Below the pieces are notes generated by a model. The model ran no database searches. It was not told the origin of the DNA and saw only the letters and a program-made list of their open reading frames with translations. A DNA stretch of 64,000 bases, from the NCBI GenBank assembly GCA_950022655.1, contig OX465584.1, positions 25,455,469-25,519,468 of the forward strand, read 5' to 3'. The stretch is from Alentia gelatinosa. Its lineage: Eukaryota > Annelida > Polychaeta > Phyllodocida > Polynoidae. This document shows, piece by piece, positions 12,410 to 24,441 of the stretch. The position numbers and the translations under genes were made by a program. Positions within the stretch are counted from its first letter, which is position 1; the number at the start of each line of letters is the position of its first letter.

Positions 12410-12439
12410 TGACGTCAGAAGTGTGCCATTTTGACGTCA
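12410..12439 (+). promoter_or_regulatory. Pair of perfect CRE sites
   Basis: TGACGTCA at 12410-12417 and again at 12432-12439, 22 bp apart (two helical turns). Paired full CREs bind CREB/ATF dimers in cAMP-responsive promoters and enhancers. No TATA box or initiator is evident nearby, so this is more likely a distal element, if functional. Confidence 0.45.
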
Positions 12440-12674
12440 CAGTTGTATTCACCAATCTCTGCTGAAAGCACAGTGGATCAATCTGTCAAGGCTAGGTACA
12501 CTACTCATTGGGAAATAACACAGTTGTCTACACATTGCAAAACTTTTGTATTTATCCCAGAGTAACATGTATGCACAAAATTAACTTTCAAGATAACCAA
12601 CAACTTATTAAATTCAAATATCATTTAGATTATTTTTATTTTACTTATTTTATCAAATGTCACTTATATTCCCT

Positions 12675-12689
12675 CCCCCCCCCCCCCCC
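12675..12689. repeat. Poly-C tract (C15)
   Basis: Fifteen consecutive C on the + strand, preceded by CCCT. It is one of nine G or C homopolymers of 12 or more in the window. Length is likely unstable and prone to sequencing error. Confidence 0.85.
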
Positions 12690-12864
12690 GGCTTATCACA
12701 GAGGTGTCTCAGCCACATTATACTAATCCAAATATCATCTCAAGGCCTCTTTTTCGAACAATAGTAAATCCATCCAAAAGGATATCCTTGAATTAGATCA
12801 ATATATGATGACTTTGAAGGCCAAGCCAGTATGGGTCTTTACCAGAGAGAACATAGGCTTGCTT

Positions 12865-12879
12865 GGGGGGGGGGGGGGG
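12865..12879. repeat. Poly-G tract (G15)
   Basis: Fifteen G in a row, 176 bp from the C15 tract. As opposite homopolymers they could pair in single-stranded DNA or RNA. That is inference. Confidence 0.85.
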
Positions 12880-15422
12880 TGCCTCTCTTTTGGGTCACCC
12901 CAAAATAGTGGCAGATTGGTGTCAACCTCACATACAAATTTTAGTACAGAAACACCGACACAGTCGTGTGCAGTGAATAAATGAACATGTTTGAGTACTC
13001 ACATCCAAACCACGACTCAATCTCAATATGGGATTAAGTTTTGATAGTAGAAAGACCAGACGCAAAAGTAAGTAGCAAACAGATGTATGCTCTTACGTGG
13101 AGTTTTAATTCCAAATCCCCCTTAACCTACTCTTTATGAAAAAAAGAACCAAATTAAAATTAAATGCAGGAAACGAAGAAATACTTGTACGCAGGGACCT
13201 TCCAGTCCTCTAATCCCATGAAAATTGGTTTTCTATAAGCTGTGATAACCTACTGGGACGAACCTTAGTCACTATACTGCATACCACAAGTAGATAATAC
13301 TGATATGAGTAATCTCTGAATACATGTGATATTCGTGCTGCTTATCATGTAAGGTTGCGAATGAAAGCATGTATGACCAAATGCAATGTAAGAGGGGTCA
13401 CCCTTTAGATTAAAACAAGTATCAGTATTGGTATATCTATATATAGATAGACAATGATAACCACTTGGCAAATGTGAAAATAATTAGAAATAACTGGGAT
13501 TCTTTTTAAATGAGGATACTGATAGCTTATGGATGGGTGTTGAATATATCTGATGATCAATATAATTTAGCTTATCTATTGTTTAGTGTTGTGCATGTGA
13601 GGAAACCATTGTGTTATAAATATCTCTATTGAAGACTACATCGATTAAAAAATACAAATAATTGACGTGTAAATGACGCGTCCTGCTCTGACTTACCTCT
13701 CAAAAATATAATCACATACCAGACATACTTACAGAACATACGAAACATGCTCTGGATTAGCATGTCTGCTATAGGGCACATAGCCATTGTGTCATGGGGG
13801 CGGCTATCTCGCCCCCGACGCCAAACAAAACACATGGTGGCTAGTTCAGTTATCAATAGATTATACCAAAAAAGATGTTTGGGATGCCATAGAGAGTTTT
13901 TAGCCTCGTGTCACGGTTATCTATAAATTATAACAGCAGATGATAATGGTTGTCCCCCAACTACAACGCTAGTATCTTACAATGTCCTGGCGGGTGATGT
14001 AAGAAATAACAATCACTATGTGCCCTATAACACCACCTTCAGGAGTCAGCTCCTAGAATCAGATTATTGATAATCTGCCAGCCATAGCACTGGTCGGGAT
14101 AAATTCTCAGTCTACTTTCCGGAACTGATTTATCGCATATATCAGGACCCAAACACTGCTGTATACATAGTGTGAGTGGATCTGAGACAATATATGAGCC
14201 GGATTGCGTTTTTTCTTGTGTCTTCTGATAAACCCGCTTCTTTAAACTGTGTGACTGCACTCGTGGTATTAACACAGTAATCGCACTGTAGTACAGCGTA
14301 GATATGACGGACTACCTTTACACAACTGATTAGAACAGCAAAGGAGAACCATAACATCGTTTAAGTATGTTTAACTTCCCGCGTGACTTCCTTGTCTTTC
14401 TGGAAGACGTTAGTGTTATTCTGTGACCGTTACTCTAAATCCAATAATACTTTTTGATTTTATATTATTTTTCCCCATTCCTTTCTTGTCATACACCTAT
14501 AGGAAATTGACCGGATGACACTTGTCAGACATTGGGAATTACAGTTTCCAAAATTAAGATCAGGATAGGAAGCAGGAGGAAGGGATAGATTGTGTAGAAA
14601 AACATGATTCAGGTTCAGCTATCAGATGGCTAGAATGGAAAAAAAATATATCACGTGATATTTGATAGCGCAAGCAAACTAGAAGATGTGGGAAGAAAAA
14701 GAGAAAGTAGAGGAGACAAATAAGGGTATTTGAGGTAGCAGATAGGGATGTGGAGGCTGGGAAGCTACTGTTTCACAGCATATGTTCTCCTACAAACGCC
14801 AACATGGGTCAGACAAGTGGCAGAGAGAAGGGGAGCAGTCGAGTGGTGGAAGGAGGCTGGGGGCGTGGGTGGGTGAGTGGACCCTCAACCTTTTGTCGCC
14901 CCCAGGCACCTAAGACTGATTGGTTTTTATTGACTGAAGGTGGGTGGGTAATTGGGGTTGGTAAGTGTGTGTCGAGGGGCCTCTAGCCCCTCCCCACGCC
15001 CCCGGACATAGACGAGACTTTTTTTCTCTGCTCAGCTTTTTGGTGGCGGAAATTTGGATCACAGAATCTGTGTGATGTGTGAAATGTGGTAGTTCCGGAA
15101 GGGCTCGTGGCTTCGCAGGTGGAGTTTTGGAGGTGGAGCTTCATGATACAACGTTTATATCGCGACATACGAATCGACATCAACAAGTACACGTCGGATA
15201 AAAGATTACATGTTCATTTTTGACACAAAATATACCAAGTCTATATCATAATAAGCTCTGGAAGATGGATAATTGCAAGCCACTTTATGCCATTATCTTA
15301 CATATTCATGATGAGTAATTTTCGTTTTTGTTAATGATGGTGGTATTTCGGTTTTACCCCGTGGCAAATTGCATTACCGCAAAGTAATGAAATAACTTTT
15401 TAAAAATGTGAACAATTAGTAA

Positions 15423-15566
15423 AAACCGAACGAGAGTTAGACTTGACAATGTTTATGCCACGATGGGCAGGTCGTGTATTACTGCACGAGGCGTAGCCGA
15501 GTGTAGTGAGGAGCAGACCTGACCAGAGTGGCATAGACACTGACAAGTCTAACTCTCGTTCGGTTT
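15423..15566. mobile_element. MITE with 39-bp terminal inverted repeats
   Basis: The left end AAACCGAACGAGAGTTAGAC and following bases to 15461 are the reverse complement of 15528-15566 with three mismatches by eye. Total length is 144 bp, with no coding capacity: the profile of a non-autonomous DNA transposon. The interior has further dyads (GGGCAGGTC / GACCTGACC). I could not fix a target duplication, so the superfamily is open. A related hairpin with GTGGCATAAA lies just downstream at 15676-15720. Confidence 0.85.
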
Positions 15567-15675
15567 CGTATTTATCTTACCACGTATATGCTTTTGTATT
15601 ACTAAAAGATAAATATTGACTCTTCATAGTAGGTGACATCCTGCTCTCTGATTGGTCAATATTGTTATTACTCTA

Positions 15676-15720
15676 GTGGCATAAAAAAGATTTTATGTCA
15701 CGGCCTGCCACATAAAATTT
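15676..15720. repeat. Hairpin related to the adjacent MITE
   Basis: ATTTTATGTCAC (15690 on) faces GCCACATAAAATT across a short GGCCT loop. GTGGCATAAA at 15677 echoes the inner end of the MITE. This may be a second piece of the same family or a larger element interrupted by the MITE. Confidence 0.45.
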
Positions 15721-17161
15721 GCCTATGTTAAGTCTATGGCGGTTTTTTATTAGGGGTAGGATAAATACAGCTATGACTGACATCATTGAAGACGATGTCC
15801 CTCGCAATGTTGCACAATAGCCTTATATTTAAGATTAAGACAAGGCTTGATATTAGTTCTCACAGTGCTGCTCGGTTCATTCTCTGTTCATTTAACGAGA
15901 AGCCATCTGTATCTACCGGTTCTAGTAGTAAGACGTGAGGGAGGTAAAAACTGCCGCCACTGTCAGGTAGACCTATAGGGGTCCCCGTAAGGTGGCCGTC
16001 AACACCTAGAAGACACCAGGTACCAGCACAACAAGTGTCTACCAGTTAGAACTCTTCAAGCAGATGTTTTAGCAGGACGGCAGTGGTGGGAGGAGACGTG
16101 AGTAGTGTATGGTGGCGTCACCCTGTAACAGGCTACTCCCAGCTCGAGTAGCCCCAGGGCGCTATCCACACCATGCACGTTCTTCATCAACATAGCACAT
16201 TAAACACCAATGCTATCTATGCTTAAGGTTGAAGTTTATATTATTGTGTTTCCGATCTCATATATATTCGGGGTTTATTATAATGCAGGTCCATGATTGC
16301 TATCCTAGTGACCTACCCTCAGATGCATTATGTCCCTGTGATCATCTCATTGAACCAGCCTTGCTTTAGTGCGATGGTAATTTCACCACATGGAGGTATG
16401 TGTATGAGGTGGTGGTAATGCCGTGCTGGGGCCGGCGCCTAGCGTGTCAAGCATGTATTCGCTCACTCCACGAGAAGGCGTCAAATGGTTGAGCCGTCTC
16501 CCGTGGCACCATTTGTGGTGTTTCCATGACAACTCGCCAGGTTTGGTGAAAACATGTCACAGTCACCAATTCTCCAGTAGGTGGCATAAAAGGTTATATT
16601 GAAACGAGGTAGATAGTGGAATCATCCCAGATAGCTGCCGTGCGTTAGTTTCACCTGTATTAGACGGTAATTCTTTTAAAAATAATCTGTACAATATTCC
16701 CCCAGTCTTAAATATTACCAAAGTAACTATCTTAGCTAAAGGTATTTTACAATAAGGATGTTCGTAATGCAGTAAATTATTTTTGACAATAAGTATTACT
16801 GTATTGTGTGAATCTATCCAATAATATATTCTGAAGACTAAACCTTTAAAGTAATCCACTTGCACTTTAATATTAGAGTTGAGAGAGTGATTCATGGTTT
16901 TGATGCGATACTGTTCCAGTGGTAATTTCGATATGAAACTGATTATTATATAACCTCGGAAAGTTAAACTGTAGTGTTAACTATGAAGTAGGATCTATGT
17001 TCGACATATTACAGAAAAATTGAAAAGAAAGCAATTTGAAATAGCCGTGTAAATCGTCTTAATGGTCGACTTCAGTATTGAGTGTAGATGACTTCAGCTT
17101 CACTGGATACTAGGTCTACAGACGATACTTGTGAGATGTCAAATGGAAAATGTGTGTGTGT

Positions 17162-17180
17162 GGGGGGGGGGGGGGGGGGG
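17162..17180. repeat. Poly-G tract (G19)
   Basis: Nineteen G after a short GT repeat. It can form a G-quadruplex in principle. No adjacent gene. Confidence 0.85.
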
Positions 17181-20100
17181 CAATAGTCAAACATCACCTT
17201 TTTCCGCTAACAGTTTTATCACCAAAGCGAGGCCTGGCGTCTCTGACGAATACCATCACGCACATTCTCGTCTCGTCACCGCGAGATCTGAGGCAGTCAG
17301 GCTAGAGCGTGAAGTAAAACCAAATCTTTGTTCACGCGATAGGTCTTTATCAAATAGCATCTTCAGTGTCGTCCTCGGGTTTTCTCCCCCACACACTTCC
17401 CCAACGCCTCATATTGTGTCACGTGATCAACAAGCTGACCTACATAGGCTTGCAGAGCATTATAGCATACTGTAGCATGGTCTATTAGCGTGAGGTATGC
17501 ATATTTTACACTGATGATGCGCCCATAACGATTTTTCCCCTCCCTGCTAAACAGCACACAATCACGAGGCTGCAGATTGGATAGACTCTCCCTAGGCGTC
17601 ATTTAACCAACTCGTCGCGGTGGTTGGTGTAAGATGATTGCCATATCCTTATTGCAACAAGCCGTTTTTTTTCTTTTTGCCAAACATTTCCCAACCCGTT
17701 GCCAACACTCAATCAATTATGCAGACGCAACGCTCAATTGGGCACAGTCGGACTGATCCTGTAAATTAAAGCCACGAGGCGACGTTTGAAAGAGGAAACT
17801 CTGCCTTTGGTGCCGTCTGCTGAACAACCTTTAATGTCGTCTGCTCCGAGTGGTTGGTTCCCGGTAGTCTCCCCTTCGCTACATACAATTTACATCAGGT
17901 ACCGACGCTCTGAGTCTATGTATTCGATTCTGTTACAAGGAGAAGAAGAAGCCGATTAATGTTAGGTATAATCCTTATCAAGACTACAGTCAATAAAGTA
18001 ATATCCCGACCGTATTAGTAACGCTGACAGTTCGCTGTTCAGTTAAGGGAATACTTTTGAGGTAATATAGAAATCAGGAGCATTTATCAAATCGCTACCA
18101 TGAGTTTCATTTGTCTTACTACGGATTTGGATGATAAGGTCGCAAATAGAAACTCAATTTCGGAAGTCACTTTTACTTCTTAAATATCAAGTGTTAGATT
18201 AATAGTATCGTTATTGTAACCCATGGTAAGGCCCACCTTGGCCGAAATTTGTAACTGGGATATTTTCTTCATGTAAACCAAGTTGTTTCTAATTAAAACA
18301 GAGTGTACTGCTATATACAAAGCATAAAGCGTTGTTCACACAGCGAAAATGATAACGGATGCTAATAAAATGAAGCCTTGCTGAAAAGTATAGTTTCATT
18401 GTAGATCAGTCGTTTGGAGTCGCACAATGATGTTCACTGGCTCTCCATGTTTATTTTAGTCGAATAGACTAGGCTGGCGATAATTGTACCTGGTTTCTTG
18501 TTGCTAATGACAGGTGGCTGCGCTTGAGTTTAGTTGCACTGCTATTTCAGTTATCTCCCAACTTAAATTTAGAACGGACGTCAGATGAGAATTACGTATA
18601 ATTAACGCTTACTAATTGTCTTTTTCGACGTCGTGCTTATTCCGTAGCATACCTGTCTATTCCAGGAACATGTTAAGAATGGCTGGGTACCTTGTATCAG
18701 AGCCTAGTTCTGCTAACAGATTGTTATAGATTTAAGGTCCTTTAAACCGGTGCTCTGGAGGCTATAGAAATGAAAATTGTTTGGGTTTCAGCCAATCTCT
18801 ATCAAATTTAGTACAGACAAACAAATTAGAATACAATATTCGCAATAATGCTTATAGGAATCTAAAGAATAATATGCTGGTCAGTCAAACAAAGAAATAG
18901 CCTATCAAAATACATGACCAAATGATATTATGTAGTTCTTGTATTATGGGTATGAACGGCTTTATCTGAGTCATGTTTCGGATTAAGTGTGACAAGTGGA
19001 ACTTGAAACTATAGCCAATATCATTCCCATTGATTTGATATAAAACAACTTATTTTCGACTCCCAACCTTAATAATTAACAAAAGCTCACGTATATTAAG
19101 GGTCCTGGGTCGGCCCCTAGCTTGAAGAATTAACGATGTAGCTCTCATTAACGTCTCTGACCCGTGTTGTCTCGAGAAAGTATTTCTAGGTACTGCAGAT
19201 ATTGGCTGACAATGGTCAGGTAAAAGCCTGCGGCAGAGTCCTAGAATCAGTCTGGAGAAGTTCTTGTCGAAAGAATGGCTCTCAAATGTTCTCAAATTCA
19301 TTAATCATAACGTCGGTGTATGGTATCCGATTAAAGCGTCATCTATCAGAGTTCAATAATTTGCCTCACATATAAATGTTTAAAGAAGGCTTTTTACTAA
19401 GAAGAAAATTTAGTTTGAGACTAAGCGGGAAAATGTGTCAAGACCAATTTCTGGAACAGCCCCCAGAAGCAGCAGAAGCCAATCGCGGCCAGTAGATCAA
19501 AGATCAATCCCAATTATCCCTCTGTCGATACGGCTATTTTTAGTCTGTGCACTGCAGCAGTGCACCATGATAAACCCTGCCATCGAGTCCCATAATTCAT
19601 GCACTCCCGACTTCAGCGTTGGTGTTTTGACTGTAACTACACTAACTTCGACCGATATCCATTGTACTACTTTGTCTTATAAGTTATTTAAAGTCATGAA
19701 AACGAGTCCCAATTATCTGTTTCTACATTTCCTCACACTTAAGAATTCCAGGCAGAAACGTGATTGGACTGGGCATAATACAGTTTCTAAGTAGAATTGA
19801 ATTATATTTTTCTTTTCTTTTCTCTGGTCTGATTAGTTTAATTGGCAAAATGTTACGCATCGAAGTGGGAAAATAGTGAACGCTAAAAGTAAGGGGCAAA
19901 GAGGAGAAATTTACTTAATTAGTTCCAAATGAAAAGATGTTCTGAGGATTTCCTAATTTGGAGATTTCACCATACACTTCTAAAGATTTAATATAGCGAA
20001 GATAGTTTTCTCCTGTACTATACAATTTCAGTAATGATAAATCGGGGTCCATCGGCATGTGATAAAGTCTTCATAGTGTGACACAAAAAGCATGTTGTTG

Positions 20101-20680
20101 AGGTTAGAGAAAAGAAAAAAAGAAGGGAGGTAGCTACATTTGAATGAAAACAAACGCCCAACACGTCAGTGGTATGTGGAACGGGCGCTAACCCTGCCCC
20201 TATAACTGGCACCGTGCCAACCGACTGAAGCCCACTCATCCATTTTTAAACGATTCGACCAGAAATTGAAGCCAGGCTTCATTCATGCCGCACATGCCTC
20301 GCCATGTCAGAGCACAAAATCCACCGTCTGCCTTGTGTGCCGTTCTCACCGGCCGCTGCCGCCAGATAGCCCGCAGACGCAGAATTAGAAATACTTGTAT
20401 TTCGGTGGGATGTAATTGTGTGTGTGTGTGTGAAGGAGGGGCGGTGGATTAGAGCGTGAGATGCGGAATTTGGATTTACTTTCGGCGGGAAACGGCAGAC
20501 GGCAAATTATGCAAATGAGGCAGGTTAGCATGGTACCGACCCTGGGTGACGCAATCGTGAGCGGTGTACTGTGAGCGATTCGCCTCATCAATGGGATAGG
20601 TGAATGGAAGCATGAATCAGCAGGCAGTGTGTACCAGCGCGTACTTCGAGTAGTGTTTGTGCGTGGGGATTTGGGATGGC

Positions 20681-20697
20681 GGGGGGGGGGGGGGGGG
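20681..20697. repeat. Poly-G tract (G17)
   Basis: Seventeen G in a GC-rich patch. Confidence 0.85.
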
Positions 20698-22239
20698 TGG
20701 TCGGAAGGATTAGAGTTTCGTAAACAGAAACTTTTCACCTCTGTAGATAGATGCCAATATTTCACACACCCCGACCCCACCCCCCGCTCAGAGTCTTCCG
20801 ACACATCAGTTTATGTATGGCAGCGATTGCTTTGCCTTTTGTTAGTGTTATTTTGCGGGCGATGGTAGATGTATAGCTATCACTATAAAGATATTAGTAA
20901 TCCAGGTTTGGTTATCACCGCCATCACTTTTCAGTCTTAGTGATCAGTAAATTTGCTTTTGACAGAATTACGGATATGCTTTGGACAGAATTAGAGATGG
21001 TAATATTAAAACAAAAAATAACTGAATGCCAGACAACACCATGGAATCAGTTAACAGACTCGATAACTAAATAATCAATACTTGCATTGGTAGATGGGTT
21101 GAGTTGATGTGCACGTGTCATATGTAGAAACACTTTTGTTAGTACATTAGCTAAGCTGCTGCCCATACTGCAAGACTTTTAAAAATAGGAGATGGCTTAG
21201 TTTTCAGCACCACACATCGGCAAGGTAGAGAGCACTCCTTTCAGATACCCAGTTATTAGAGAGTCACCCTTCCTCACACCCTACTTCCCTCCCTCTACAC
21301 CAGCTGATTCCACTCCCGATAGATGTTTTTTTTGAATAATTTTGTATTGATCTTGTACCCAACCGAAATACTCTCTGCTCGATCAATAAATCTCTTTAGT
21401 AATTTTGCTGTTGTTGTTAGCGATAAATCTTAAAAGAAAAACTAAACAATGTTCATAACATGAGAAAAGAGACAGCTGACCGAGGCAATGATTGGTGATT
21501 TAATATTTGCAGTGAGTGATATTTGACAAATGATATTATAATTATTTGATCACCGAACGTGGAGGGTATTAGACTTGCTAGGCGCTTCATGCTGGATTTA
21601 AATTTTATTGACTAGTTTAGGGAGAGAACTTATAGAGGGGCACTTCGGTACAGATGACTCATTCCTCAGTCAAGTATGAGTATTAGAGAAGTACCGGTGC
21701 TTACTGTTCATAAGGGTGAGCGTCAATCTTTCTGAAAACAAGGGAAATGTGATGGGTGGATTTATCATAAAAAATCAATTGACATTTCCTCTAGGTATCG
21801 AAATCCAGATAGGGGTAGGTGTCGCACTCAGTGGCCCAAAACCTTAGTTTTACCTTATTTTCAAACAACCTGCAGAACAGATCGCAAACTGGCTTTATCA
21901 GGTTCTCATGGGTCTGCGATCACCTTAGGTTAGTCACTACTATGAAATATACATTGACCTCATTGAACTTCTTAAACAAATAGTTGTATTAACTGGGCGA
22001 GTACCACCACCCTGCGGGGTGGTTTCCAAAAGTACAGTCAACAAGAGGAGCATAGCGCGTGCCGAGTCTGGCCATGTTATTTTTACATCCGCCGTGTCCT
22101 GCGACACTAACCCCGCCTGGTGTTAAAAGGCTCACAATCAGTGTATACTATGTAGGCTCTATCTACTCTAGCCCTCCCCTGTGTGCGGCTAACAGTGCAT
22201 TGTTAGTCGCCGCACGTCCACGACGACCCTGGCGTTTCC

Positions 22240-22253
22240 CCATGCATGCATGG
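22240..22253. repeat. Perfect palindrome CCATGCATGCATGG
   Basis: A 14-bp perfect dyad made of ATGC steps. It overlaps the octamer-like ATGCAT core. Chance is possible at this scale, but a second 14-bp palindrome (TCGCCCGCGGGCGA) sits at 22362-22375, about 120 bp away. Confidence 0.6.
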
Positions 22254-22361
22254 ATAATCCACGCACTGAGTACGATCACAGATCATCGCTGAGGACCCTA
22301 CAAACCCCCGGCACGATAATCAGCGGTTTATTCGCCTGGATTCTGTAACCTCTCCCGCGAT

Positions 22362-22375
22362 TCGCCCGCGGGCGA
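22362..22375. repeat. Perfect palindrome TCGCCCGCGGGCGA
   Basis: A 14-bp all-GC-core dyad in a CpG-rich patch (22320-22450). Possible dimeric binding site; no named match. Confidence 0.6.
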
Positions 22376-22537
22376 GTAGGTGGGTTACACAACCCTGTGG
22401 TGAATGCATATGAACGGCGGGCCCGGGATTACTGAATGAGAAGCACAGCAGGGGAGGGTCCCAGAGCAAGCAGCCGCCTTCAATCGACAATCGTCCCTAG
22501 AGAGTCCATAGGACAGGATCCCAGGGACAGACTCCCA

Positions 22538-22551
22538 CCCCCCCCCCCCCC
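22538..22551. repeat. Poly-C tract (C14)
   Basis: Fourteen C on the + strand in GC-rich sequence. Confidence 0.85.
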
Positions 22552-22710
22552 TCACGAGTCTATATTGAGCTTCTAGTCTATGTTCTCGAGTCTTTAATCC
22601 GTGCTTCACGCTAAGCCAATGAAACCTCGTACTTCTTGGGTTATACTACCATCCTGCAACATGCCATGTTACCAGCGTCAGGATAAAGGCTTTAAAAAAA
22701 AAAGAAAAAC

Positions 22711-23038
22711 CCTCTTTACATTAGTATGACAAACTGGAACCGTCTCCCCATAGAAGTTCAGGATTCTAGCTCAATGTATTTATTTAAGAAGCATGTAAAA
22801 ACTCTATGTAAAGCATGGATAAATGAATAAAAAGGTCAAGAAACTATCTAGACTTGTACATGCCATCTCATCCCATTAATATCATCCAAATCACCTCTCC
22901 TTGAGAGACAATGTATATATTGCTCTAGTTAATCTTGTGATCTGATGAGAGCTGAATAGGACAACGGTATACAAAACCTGCTGAAAAGCAGACTGCCTGT
23001 ATATTCATCTTGAAAAATAATTGAATAATAAAAAAAAA
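22711..23038 (+). mobile_element. 3' end of a non-LTR retrotransposon (LINE)
   Basis: 22711-22830 reads in frame to a stop as a short peptide containing TNWNRLPIEVQDSSSMYLFKK, the hallmark C-terminal tail of CR1/L2/Jockey-type reverse transcriptases (pattern WNxLPxxV...SxxxFKxxxK). It is followed by about 200 bp of non-coding sequence ending in AATAATAAAAAAAAA at 23038, like a LINE 3' UTR. An A-rich run just upstream (22693-22710) breaks off the reverse transcriptase domain. This is a dead, 5'-truncated copy. The clade cannot be set from so short a tail. Confidence 0.8.
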
Positions 23039-24427
23039 GGGTTCATGGTCTTAATTATTATATGTGTGACCCATACTCCAGTTTCTGAGTATGTGGACTG
23101 GGAACTTTTGAAGATCTCCATGGGAGCGATAGTTGGCCAGAGCCATACACTTCAGGCTTTGCACCTCAATAGTATAATAGTTGGTGCAGTTTGTTTGGTA
23201 TTTTGATATTTATGTTTTAAAACCCATTCTCTCTACTGAAAGTGAATTATTGCCTTTAATCATAGGCATTGAAACAATTCTATAGACGACCTAATTACGC
23301 AGAAATACATATATACCAGAAGTGTCTAACTCTGTCAGTGCAGCTGCTGTGTATATATCCTGTGGGGACACATTTCTCCAGGTAGCATCTCACGATCATC
23401 GAAGTCTACACTTGGAGCCACTTCCTTACTCTTACGATTGGGCCAATCTAAACCTTCTACTTCATGTGTAAGCAACTGTCTATTGCCTCTAATCTCTAAA
23501 GTCCCAGGGTATCATACTAATTATCCAATCATTGATATGGAAGGTGTCACATGTAGGACCAGAAATGATCGAATTGGTGCCATGCTGTGTTGTAAGGGAA
23601 AGGGCATTTACGTCTGGGTGTCGGATTTCCTGGTGTTTAAAGTCAAACATCCAGGGTCGACAGCTTACAGTCTGGGCATGGGGCACAGAGAAGGTCACAC
23701 ATCTATCCAGCCCGACGACCCTGGACGACGGTAAGGGATCCAGAGGGTAGCACTCTGCGTGTATGGGACCGGGGGTAGGGGGGTGGGTGGTAGCTGAGCA
23801 GAGTCCTGGAGGACGCCTTGAGTGATCCGAGTGAAAATCAGCCCCCAGCGGGGCAATTCTTCCCCGTCACGCCTCCACCAACCCCTGCCTCCTTGTAAGC
23901 CTTCACACCTATCACCGTACCCCAACGCAACGGAGTTGTTCTCCAATATACACTCATACTACTGGCCTACTGTGCAGAGAAGGGATGGTGTCACATTCTG
24001 TCTACACCGTATTGTAATCTTTGCCCTATGGGAAACAGAGGTGGACCTGCAGGAAGTCCGATCTTGTCGGGAGATAATAAATATTTGCTCAGGCAAAAGA
24101 AAGCATACTTTTACCAAACATGTACTGTTCGTGCAACAGCCTAGAGGCAGGATTGAGGGTAGGGTTCTTATACCCCCTCCCCACCACGTCAATCCTTCAC
24201 CCCCTCCCCACACTCATACGTATCCCTTTGAAGACAACCCTATATCCATCACCCTTTACCCCCTCGCCCCTTTCTCTGCCACCCGCTCCCCTGCACACAT
24301 TGAGCCCTGTATCCATCACCCCATGCTCCCTTTATTCCCCTGTTGCCCTCCGGTTCTTCACTGGTTGCCGGCCAGCAGCAGGCTTGCTTTAGTCAGTGTC
24401 GCTGGGTACCGGCGCTGAGGTCGCCTG

Positions 24428-24441
24428 CTGCCCCCTGTTGG
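24428..24441 (-). promoter_or_regulatory. CTCF-like site
   Basis: The minus strand reads CCAACAGGGGGCAG, one mismatch from CCASYAGRKGGCRS (A for S at position 4), in a GC-rich patch. The GGGGGC core is the form most common in vertebrates. Confidence 0.4.

Larger units (their letters stand above)
12440..15422. other. Non-coding stretch with two G/C homopolymers
   Basis: Contains C15 at 12675-12689 and G15 at 12865-12879, and otherwise AT-rich unique sequence. A purine-rich, GC-rich stretch runs from about 14740 to 15000. No recognisable gene. Confidence 0.5.
15721..22690. other. Non-coding stretch
   Basis: No recognisable coding region. Visible items are poly-G runs (17162-17180 and 20681-20697), a (GT)n run near 20414-20430, a C14 tract at 22538-22551, and two perfect 14-bp palindromes near 22240 and 22362. 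Not one exact GAGCWGCTC occurs between 11772 and 28957, a gap of 17 kb. Confidence 0.5.

Noticed and set aside
13680..13710. Minus-strand AG|GTAAGT near 13690 as a recursive site
   Set aside because: The tract is only a short T run and the acceptor is GAG; the single minus-strand candidate does not fit the + strand pattern.
23822..24418. Longest open frame, about 198 codons
   Set aside because: Starts at GTG rather than ATG, sits in pyrimidine-rich low-complexity sequence giving Pro/Ser/His-rich peptide, with competing frames on both strands and no known motif.
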